Shown: positions 22,400 to 29,192 of the stretch, piece after piece
Position numbering within the stretch: the first letter of the stretch is position 1
Layout of the letters: the number at the start of each line of letters is the position of its first letter
Assembly: GCA_019648995.1 (NCBI GenBank)
Contig: BLXT01006069.1
Span: forward strand, 1,054,012-1,083,203
Direction: 5' to 3'
Length of the DNA: 29,192 bases
DNA from: Plakobranchus ocellatus
Lineage: Eukaryota > Mollusca > Gastropoda > Plakobranchidae
The notes under the pieces: model-generated
Database searches by the model: none
Told to the model about the DNA's origin: nothing
What the model saw: only the letters and a program-made list of their open reading frames with translations
Position numbers and translations under genes: made by a program

Positions 22400-22855
22400 A
22401 CGTTCTTGAATCACCAGTTTGGTTTTGCTTTCATCATCCTTCATAGGGATAACTTTTCCTTCTTGCTTGAGCTTTTGCTTCAGTTTTATGTTCAGTATCT
22501 CTTTGGTGTTTCTTGGTTTTACTTGATGCTGAGCTGGCCAAAAGCTAGTACTAGCACTATTACTATCATCTGCTACTTGATCTTTGAATTCTGCTTTAGA
22601 ATCCACTTCATCAGGGTTAAAAATTGATTGCTTGACCTGAACTGAAGTATTCAAGGGTTGTTCTGCCTCAAGAGTATCAATAATTTCATCTACATCAAAG
22701 TCTTCAATATCATTCCCTAAATCATGCAGTGTTAGGAAGTTATTGAAGTCATCAATACAATCTCCCAAGTCATTTAGCTCAGCACCTTCATTTTGAAGTT
22801 GATTTGTATCATCACTTAAATGATCATTGCCGCTTTGTAAATTTGATGCCTCCAT
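22400..22855 (-). CDS. bZIP gene, first coding exon (residues 1-152, acidic N-terminus)
   Basis: The start is the ATG at 22855 in the context AACAAGATGG, a good animal initiation context. Upstream, a T-rich tract ending in CCTACAG marks a splice acceptor at 22866, so the exon carries 10 nt of 5' UTR and a noncoding exon must lie further upstream. The open frame continues upstream only through the translated pyrimidine tract, which gives a false hydrophobic leader. The exon ends at 22400 after a complete codon, followed by a consensus GTAAGT donor. Residues 27-65 are rich in Asp/Glu mixed with Phe, Leu and Ile, as in acidic transactivation domains. A motif of the form DLG-x-x-I-D/E-DF occurs twice, at residues 29-37 and 45-53. 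A Lys-rich segment follows near residues 118-135. Role as an activation region is inferred from composition. Confidence 0.85.
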
Positions 22856-22865
22856 CTTGTTCAGA

Positions 22866-25100
22866 CTGTAGGAAAAAAAACAAAAAACAAAAAACTTTAG
22901 CTCAGTCCTGTTCCACAAGATAAAAAAAATGCATCTTTTTTCCTCTCATCTTTACTGCCTTTCCTCTTTCTGTCTTACTCCCCCATGAAGAATATATAAT
23001 GAAAGCGGCATCATACAACTGATTACAATGGCAGAAATAATCAAACTCCTGTTGCTCCTGAGAGTGAAAGAAGTTCTTTGAGGGATATCTGTTAAATTTT
23101 CATGACACTGTATACTTTATGTTTATTCACTACTGGATTCAGGTGCACTGCATGCAGAAATCACAAGCATCTTTTTTTATACATGTCTAGATCAACAATG
23201 ATGATCAGGGAAGAGGCTCAACAACATCTTGACCTAGATCTACCTTCATCTATACCCACAATATGAAAAAGTTGCATGCGAAAATTTGTGAAAATAGCAT
23301 GGCATAATAATTTGGCTAGTGACCACTTCATTTTGTTGGTAGCTAATGAAAGTAGCTATCTAAATCTATACACCCTACGCCTAAATCTTTTTTGTTTTGT
23401 GATTGGCATTAAACTGTGTTGGTACGAGATGACCATGAATCTTCGGTCCTGAGGTAAACAATGATCAAGGTCTGGACTGACTTCAGATCTGACTGCACGG
23501 CACAGTCATTCACATTATGCAATTTTTTTTTTTATTGCTCCACGGAAATATCCTCTGCGGATTTTAAACTTTACTGTTCACACTTGACAATGCACACATG
23601 CTTAGTTTGCACATTTGCCTCTTCATTTGATGAATGGTTGAAGCACTGCCCCAAGAGTATTGCCTTGTTGCCGCGAAACATCACTACCGGCCATCACCTG
23701 GTTTCCGGGCTCTGGACCACTAAGACGTTACTGCATTTTTCTGTCTAAACACTAGACCAGCGTGTCAACGATTTAGCCCATCTTTTCGAAAACAGCTTTG
23801 TAAAAAAAATCGGAGTCTATTGTATTTCAACCTGAGATAGCCTTGGGTAGATTTAGAAACATGAAGTAGAGCGTAGAGTGAGTTTTTTATTGCTTAATTT
23901 GATCCGTTTGAACTGTATTATCGAAAATGGAACTAGTCGGCCTAGCAAGCGACCGTAGATCTAACCTCAAAACTTTAAAATATGATCATGCATTATGGAA
24001 AAACTTTAGAGTCAATAAGCAATCATAAAGGACGAATCAATCTGTGCAATAATAAATCTAATTTGTATAGCTGTTAATTTTCTATTTAGTCTGAATTTTT
24101 TTATATAGATCTAATAGAAACCCCTCAGTAGCCTTGACCGGGCAATAGTTAGTAGTGGCTAGCGTCACTATTCAAGTTCGGAACAGAACTTAAAAATAGT
24201 ATTGTGCAACAAGGCAATTAAGATTGCTCAGTTGACTTAATTGACTGAATATTATTTGTTTAATGTGAAAACGCGTTTCACCTATTATCTCTCTTTTCTT
24301 TTAATTCTCAACAGACAAAACAAACTCGATATCTCAACGCTTCAAACCAGAATATCAAGAAAAATCGGGATTTCTCACTTTAATTCAGGAAATTGGGAGA
24401 CAGGTATTTCCTTTTTAAAAATTGGGAGACCTGGCATGTCTGTGTCTAGATAAAGCCAGTCTCAGCAAAAGATTATGCCAAGAGACAGGGCTGCAATAAA
24501 ATAAGAACTCTCCTGCTGAAGTGACAAATTAACACAAGGTATTCTTTTCCTTAACTTACTTAACATATATTAAGTAAGCTGTGATGGAAATCAATATCTT
24601 GAATGTAGATCTACGTGGAAAACTGGAATGTAGCAAAGAATAATTTCAACAAGGACCGGATTGTGAAAGCGCGAAAATGAAAAAGAAACTAAAAACCAAC
24701 TACAAACTGGTACTTGCAGAATCTAGAAATTGTATTCAATTATCCAGCGTCAAGTCCCAATAACTGGCGACCAACCTTATTTTCCCAAAGATTTTGATAA
24801 ATGGAATCCAAACTTATTTTCATGGACACTTCATTTTATAAAGAAGAGAGAGAGTTCAGTACGAAAGATTGACCAAGGGGCTGTAAATCAAGAGGGATAG
24901 GTTTACACTGTTACAGATAGATTGAGATAATAAAATATTAACAATTTTAACATTATCTACTAAAAACAGACGATGACCTTCAATGGAAAGGAACAAGAAA
25001 AAAAATATAAAACACAGATTAGCACTCAAGTCCAAGATGATTCATTTATAATGGAGGCCCATGCTTCTAACTTCTAGATCTGCCTTTATCAGCTATCAAG
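22866..25100. other. Upstream flank of the bZIP gene, no coding sequence seen
   Basis: If the gene model is right, this is 5' intron or promoter-side DNA. Open frames at 23461-23748 and 24241-24453 show no recognisable domain. Isolated AGATCT hexamers occur. Confidence 0.55.
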
Positions 25101-25186
25101 TAAATGAAGAGGTTGCGGGCATGTGTCATATATTGTGTGAAAGTGGCACAATTTACATTTAAACTTGGTCTACAACCTCTTCGTTT
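25101..25186. repeat. Short imperfect inverted repeat (AACCTCTTCRTTT motif) with a related copy downstream
   Basis: TAAATGAAGAGGTTGCGGGC at 25101-25120 is the imperfect reverse complement of GGTCTACAACCTCTTCGTTT at 25167-25186. The right side, with its AT-rich lead (ATTTAAACTTGG), recurs in direct orientation at 25625-25654 as ATTTTAACTTGGCCTGCGAC followed by CTCTTCATTT, inside the foldback element. This suggests pieces of one small element family. Confidence 0.5.
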
Positions 25187-25448
25187 TGCCAGTAACTTGT
25201 AAAGGTAGAATAAAAACGACAACACAGGCATGCTTGTATTTGTACTCAACTGACGAAGTTAGATCTAGAAGCACAGGTCCCCTTTAGATATGTAGTGCCC
25301 ACATCTGAATCTTGCGGATCCCTTTTCCTTTACGTTCGGGAAAATTTATTGTACTGGACCGCGTATTCCGAGTGCAATGGCAAACGGACTCGGTATTTAA
25401 CCACTTGAACCCAAACCCATTGTTAGATCTAGATTTAGATCTACCTAG

Positions 25449-25770
25449 AATCTATGGCGCTTTTTCGTTTGTTCCCACCCCGACTTTTTAATCTAGATCT
25501 AGATCTAGGCCTAGAGATTCTAGATCTAGATCTAGCTATATTATCCGATAGGAGCAAACGAAAAAAGTTGTCCTCCACATAGTGTCAAATTGTGTAGATT
25601 TTGTGTGATAATAATAATATTTTCATTTTAACTTGGCCTGCGACCTCTTCATTTCTTCGATGGATTAGGAAGATAGAGCCAGATCGAATAATATCTAGAA
25701 TCTAGGCCTAGATCTATATATAAAAAGTCGGGGTGGGATACTGGGAACAAACGAAAAAGCGCCGAATCTA
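25449..25770. mobile_element. Foldback element: two ~80-bp inverted arms around ~157 bp
   Basis: The left arm, about 25449-25535, contains GGCGCTTTTTCGTTTGTTCCC, CCCCGACTTTTTA and TCTAGGCCTAGA. The right arm, 25692-25770, is its reverse complement apart from an 8-bp duplication-like insertion (GTATCCCA) and small changes. Similarity fades inward past 25550. No coding frame or clear target duplication was seen. The arms carry AGATCT-type hexamers, so part of the match is low complexity, but the GGCGCTTTTTCGTTTG part is unique sequence. Confidence 0.75.
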
Positions 25771-26251
25771 TATCTTGACTGGATCAAATTTAAGCAGGCG
25801 TATGGGAATATGGTAGATTAAAAGAATTTCCTACCTTATCAATGGGCCCAGTGAATGATCTAAATTTAGATATATATATTATTATGATCCATATTCGATC
25901 TAGATCTAGATCCAGGCGTTTTCTTTTTACCAGGCTGAAATTAAATGGAATAGCGATAAATTTTAGAACTAGATTCTCTAGATCTCAGCTTCCTTCTCAA
26001 TTCTTAAGTTCCGATCAATCAAAATTGCTTTTGTTTGATAGAAATCACACAAGTTCAGTAGTGCCAAATATTGAGAGGTTCACTATACCGATTGGACGCA
26101 GCAAAATAATGAGTGAAAACATTCCTTTCAAGATTTTGCTAAGGAATGTTTCAGCCCCTACGGTGTAGTTGGTTGAGGGGATTTCCCATAAGTCATGTGA
26201 CATACAATAGATTCGCGCGCTACGTGAGTTCCTGAACCTGAGGTGCATTTG

Positions 26252-26304
26252 GGCTGGATAATAGAGATGGGAGTATTAACTACTCCCATCTCTATTGGCT
26301 GGAT
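26252..26304. mobile_element. 37-bp perfect hairpin between 8-bp direct repeats
   Basis: AATAGAGATGGGAGTA at 26260-26275 is followed by the 5-nt loop TTAAC and the exact reverse complement at 26281-26296. GGCTGGAT flanks this on both sides (26252-26259 and 26297-26304). An 8-bp target duplication is the rule for hAT transposons, so this may be a minimal hAT-like end pair. The sequence ACTCCCATCTCTA recurs at 2994-3006 beside the long AT microsatellite. Confidence 0.7.
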
Positions 26305-27193
26305 CCAGTGCATTCTTTGATTTCAGATAGAATAGATTAAAGGGAATTTGTCTAATCTAGATCTAGATCTATCCAAGATCTAGAGTTACAGAATGTAGAT
26401 TCACATGATGTGGATCTTTTTTAAAAGTGCAAGAAATTGCCCTAGAATCGGGCTTCGGTTACAAGTGAATGGTTAAGAAAGAGCAAAAATGGTAAATTAA
26501 AAAGGAATCAATCCGCACGCAAGTCTTGTCTGTAGCCCGTTGTTTTTTTTTTGTCTGTAGGCAGTAGAGTACGATGGGCTTACAGACGCAAACGATGTGT
26601 CCTTTGCTGCTATACTACATGTTACCTTAGGAGACGAAGATTTTTTTTTTCGCAATCATTCCCATAAGTGTGCGAGCGAGTTGTGGTGGATCAGAGAGTT
26701 GTATTCCATTGCTTTGATTGCAAGCCTGCGCAAAAGCTCAAATCTGGGGAGTGCCCCAATAAAACACGTTTGCGCTTAATTACATTACATGCTCTGCCTG
26801 ACATTTTCCATGCGATACCCTGTAGCTATACAAAGGGCAAAGAAAGGCAGTGAAATACAACATTATAAGGTCGTATTACTTATCACGCGTGTTGGTAGCA
26901 ATATATTTTTCCACATCAAAGGCGCATCCTTACTTACCAAGAACTCTATGCTATTGGCAAAATGGTTAGGCCTATCGACTATGGACTTACAGCTTGCAGC
27001 AGAGCACATTCCGATAATTTTCCTGATTGTCAATAATGTATCATAATTTCTATTAGTAGTGAGTCTAGGGCCAATAAACTTTCTTTCTAACTTGTCCCAC
27101 CATCATCATGGGAGTATCTGATGTAATAGGCCTCACTATGGACATGCACCTGTTTCTGGGGATTATTATTTTCTCTCCCCCAAATATTTGTGT
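26305..27193. other. Noncoding stretch with a possible decayed element
   Basis: Overlapping short frames at 26597-26779, 26668-26853 and 26789-27046 on the plus strand have moderately high GC against the background. No domain is recognised in either orientation. They may be part of an unidentified old element. Confidence 0.4.
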
Positions 27194-27220
27194 ACACACA
27201 CACACACACACACATATATA
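27194..27220. repeat. (AC)n(AT)n microsatellite at the SINE tail
   Basis: A 20-bp AC run is followed by a short AT run that abuts the 3' end of the minus-strand SINE copy. Confidence 0.95.
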
Positions 27221-27348
27221 AAGTAGCCCTATGACAGCAAGGTGGTCTACGACTTTCAGTCCCCCGTCAGTGACCAGCTCGAACTTGAAACATAAAGGTC
27301 CCTGCAGGTCTCAGGGTGGCTTCCCTGTCATTTATTGTGTCACCAACG
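27221..27348 (-). mobile_element. Older full-length copy of the same SINE with CA/TA tail
   Basis: Read on the minus strand, the stretch runs GGTGACACAATAA (box A remnant, 27342-27332), CCACCCTGAGACCTGCAGGG, AAGTTCGAGCTGG (box B remnant), CTGACGGGGGAC and ACCACCTTGCTGT, ending GGGCTACTTTATATA. It aligns along its length with the element at 17558-17716. On the minus strand its 3' end runs directly into (TA)n(TG)n, that is plus-strand (AC)n at 27194-27213, so the microsatellite probably grew from the SINE tail. Confidence 0.75.
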
Positions 27349-29065
27349 TCTTTTGTTTCCCATTTTCATAAGGATTATTATCGAAGTGTTTACCATCTGC
27401 CCCCAAACAAAACTTGTTGCTTTAGAAGCCTACTCCTTGGCCATCTGATCCTTTATGCAGCTAAAGATTGTCTCTTGTTAAGAGATACTTTGTTTTCTTT
27501 GGTGCCGAACCCTCAAGCTAGTTCGGTCCGAATCCAACATCCAACAGCTTTTAATCAACTGTATTATATATTGTAGCATAACACCAGCGGAGAATTTCCA
27601 AATAAAAAACTATTTTTTAAATGATACTTTAAATGCTGAGTATAATGCAACAAGTTAACTCTGTTGTAAATAAAATAGATGTAAAATAAAAATTTGAAGA
27701 TATTGATAATCATTGCCTAATGTTTGATTAAGCAACAGAGTACGATACAATATTTTGCACAGAAACTGTTTTATGATAGTGCAATGTTAAAAAATATCTT
27801 CTCACTTTCAGTAACACAATTTCTAAAATTATAGGACAGGAAATATTTGTAGTATTATTTTTATCTCCATGATAAGCCTGTTGCGCAAGGACAAAGTTGA
27901 TAATGATTGTTTGTCTATATAATTTATGTCAGGCCTACAATTGATATTCTGCTAGAACTAAGGGATCTAATATTTAATTTAGTTTAATCCAGTTCGCAAT
28001 ATTGGAGGCGAAATTCATCTTACCTTTCTCTTGTGTACAGCAGATCTTTTGCGAAGTTTGAAATCCAAGCAAAATTTAATGCACAATTGAAATCTTAAGT
28101 TGGACCTGTCGCTTAGGCCTTGGTTTCGATGAGCCAAGTTCCAGGCCTGTTTTCGATCTATTGGAATTGGTGGTGTTTAATCACACTACACTGTTGAGGG
28201 CCCTTCTCAACCAATCGAATTCTGCAATGTCGAGTCTGCGAATCTTCTAGATAGAACTAAATGGGCTGTGCAAAGTTAAGAATGAAAACCCCAAGGAAGG
28301 GGATCTCCCTACTTTACGTCATTATAAGCCAATCAGATTTTAAGCAAAGGTTAAACACGGGCTACCAGGCAGAAAAAGAGTAGTAGGGCTATAGAGAGAC
28401 TCCCATAAATCGAGTAGGGCCTCCTTGTGGGCCTAGATAGCATGAGCACGTCGGCCCTCTAGTTTAAAACATTAGCCATATATTACCATTTTAATAACCT
28501 TTTTAAAAATGTGCAGCACATTATTATTTACAATACTTAAAATAATGGCAATGATAGCACTAGACAGAATGTCACACTGACACAGCCAAAATGCTTATTT
28601 TGATGGTGAGGTTTAGCACGATATCAGAGGAAATAAAACTACGTGAATTAGACCTTGGCGAGCATATTAAGTTTTATCCGAAGATTCCCTGCGCAGAGCA
28701 CGGTACCAAGGCCCAACAGTAACTGATATTTCCAGTGGCGCGGTCGCAAAAGGGGTACAAAGACTGAAAATTACGGCAAACTACCAATACTCACGTTTGT
28801 CTCTAGGTCAGGGGTACTATGCTAAACCTCCCTAATGAAACAGCTTGCAAGATCCCCGGGGCCTCAGTAGAAGTCAAGGCTGCCTCTATCGAAACCGAAA
28901 CCTATGATGTCATTTACTATTTAGGTTATTATTATTATCAATCATTATCATTATAAGTATAGATCTTTGCCTTTGTCTAGTTTCTATGCCTTATTAATAT
29001 TATTATCAATCCCAAAGAAAGCATATCCTTTATTTGGAAATTTAAAGAGAGTAAAACAATACTGT
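27349..29065. other. Noncoding stretch, right side
   Basis: No gene is seen. A donor-like site on the minus strand at 28023 (AAAG then GTAAGA) and CCAAT boxes at 28211 and 28329 lie here and are discussed as a possible first exon and promoter. (ATT)-type runs occur near 28928-28960. Confidence 0.5.
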
Positions 29066-29192
29066 GAAAATTCTCGGCGGATTCAAGCAAAAAGAAAAGA
29101 AAAGAAAAACTTATGTTTTTAAAGATGGAACCTGAAAGCTCAGAAACTGAAAATTCTCGGCGGATTCAAGCAAAAAAAAAAAAAAAAAAAAA
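29066..29192 (+). repeat. Direct repeat pair ending in poly-A at the window edge
   Basis: GAAAATTCTCGGCGGATTCA followed by AGCAAAA occurs at 29066 and again at 29149, 83 bp apart. The first copy leads into an A/G-rich stretch and the second into A21 that reaches the last base. The poly-A could be a retroposon tail or simply where an assembly stopped. Confidence 0.75.

Larger units (their letters stand above)
8411..22865 (-). other. Gene model: four-exon bZIP transcription factor gene
   Basis: This is the gene-level entry for the four coding exons listed separately. Exons in transcript order are 22865-22400 (ATG at 22855), 15846-15736, 14967-14853 and 9252-8411. Introns are 22399-15847, 15735-14968 and 14852-9253. 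All begin with GT and end with AG, and every acceptor follows a pyrimidine-rich stretch. Junction phases are 0, 0 and 1 and match on both sides. Summed coding length is 456+111+115+842 = 1524 nt, giving 507 residues and a TAA stop with no internal stop. The joined protein has an acidic N-terminus, a central bZIP domain at about residues 165-222 and a 280-residue polar tail. The exon chain is inferred from splice signals and phase; extra in-frame exons in the long introns cannot be excluded. Confidence 0.82.
25259..26385. repeat. Cluster of AGATCT/TCTAGA palindromic hexamer runs
   Basis: Short runs of the overlapping palindromes AGATCT and TCTAGA occur at about 25259, 25424, 25491, 25522, 25697, 25897, 25977, 26355 and 26376. 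The longest uninterrupted stretches are about 20 bp. Isolated copies occur window-wide, for example at 58, 5716, 15700, 19100, 21830, 23238 and 24607. They behave like a dispersed degenerate 6-bp microsatellite. Confidence 0.7.

Noticed and set aside
22856..22918. Upstream extension of the first coding exon (KFFVFCFFSYS)
   Set aside because: This too is a translated T-rich acceptor tract ending in CCTACAG; the ATG at 22855 has a far better initiation context.
26160..26240. Possible tRNA-like sequence (GGTGTAGTTGGTTGAGGGG with a distant GAGTTCCTGAACC)
   Set aside because: There is no acceptable cloverleaf and no box B match at the right spacing.

Overview
The window looks like AT-rich nuclear DNA of an invertebrate animal, most likely a lophotrochozoan and possibly a gastropod mollusc. 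The evidence is one split gene with canonical GT-AG introns, decayed non-LTR retrotransposons, tRNA-derived SINEs, several foldback/MITE-like elements, and many short AGATCT/TCTAGA palindromic runs. The taxonomic call is inference. There is no bacterial gene layout, operon, rRNA, intact tRNA gene or CRISPR array. Most long open frames are shadows of repeats, or start at non-ATG codons and encode translated pyrimidine tracts.

The one protein-coding gene I can support lies on the minus strand between 22865 and 8411. It is a bZIP transcription factor in four coding exons: 22855-22400 (start ATG and acidic N-terminus), 15846-15736 (DNA-contacting basic region), 14967-14853 (leucine zipper) and 9252-8411 (long polar C-terminal tail and TAA stop). 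The splice phases agree (0, 0, 1) and the pieces add up to 1524 nt, or 507 residues plus stop. I do not recognise the ortholog. A noncoding 5' exon must lie upstream, because a splice acceptor sits 10 nt before the ATG.

Layout from left to right. 1-5620: noncoding, with simple repeats, a truncated SINE at 2133-2212 and an old dispersed repeat at 1712-1791. 5622-5700: a tRNA-like relic. 5943-7560: a 57-bp minisatellite of about 25 units. 7849-8193: three tandem 115-bp units, which may contain the polyadenylation signal of the bZIP gene. 8411-22865: the bZIP gene. Its introns hold a plus-strand non-LTR reverse transcriptase relic (10177-11035), a minus-strand zinc-finger-bearing non-LTR relic (12400-13225), a TTAA-flanked MITE-like element (13457-13850), a second copy of the dispersed repeat (15601-15691), a TIR element (16674-16928) and a SINE with perfect target-site duplications (17558-17716). 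22866-29192: upstream noncoding DNA with a 322-bp foldback element, a 37-bp perfect hairpin between 8-bp direct repeats, dense AGATCT runs, a third SINE copy (27221-27348) and a short direct repeat running into a terminal poly-A.

The main result is the bZIP gene reconstructed from exons too short to stand out as open frames. The rest is mobile-element and tandem-repeat biology in and around it. I see no convincing sign of a new multi-gene system.
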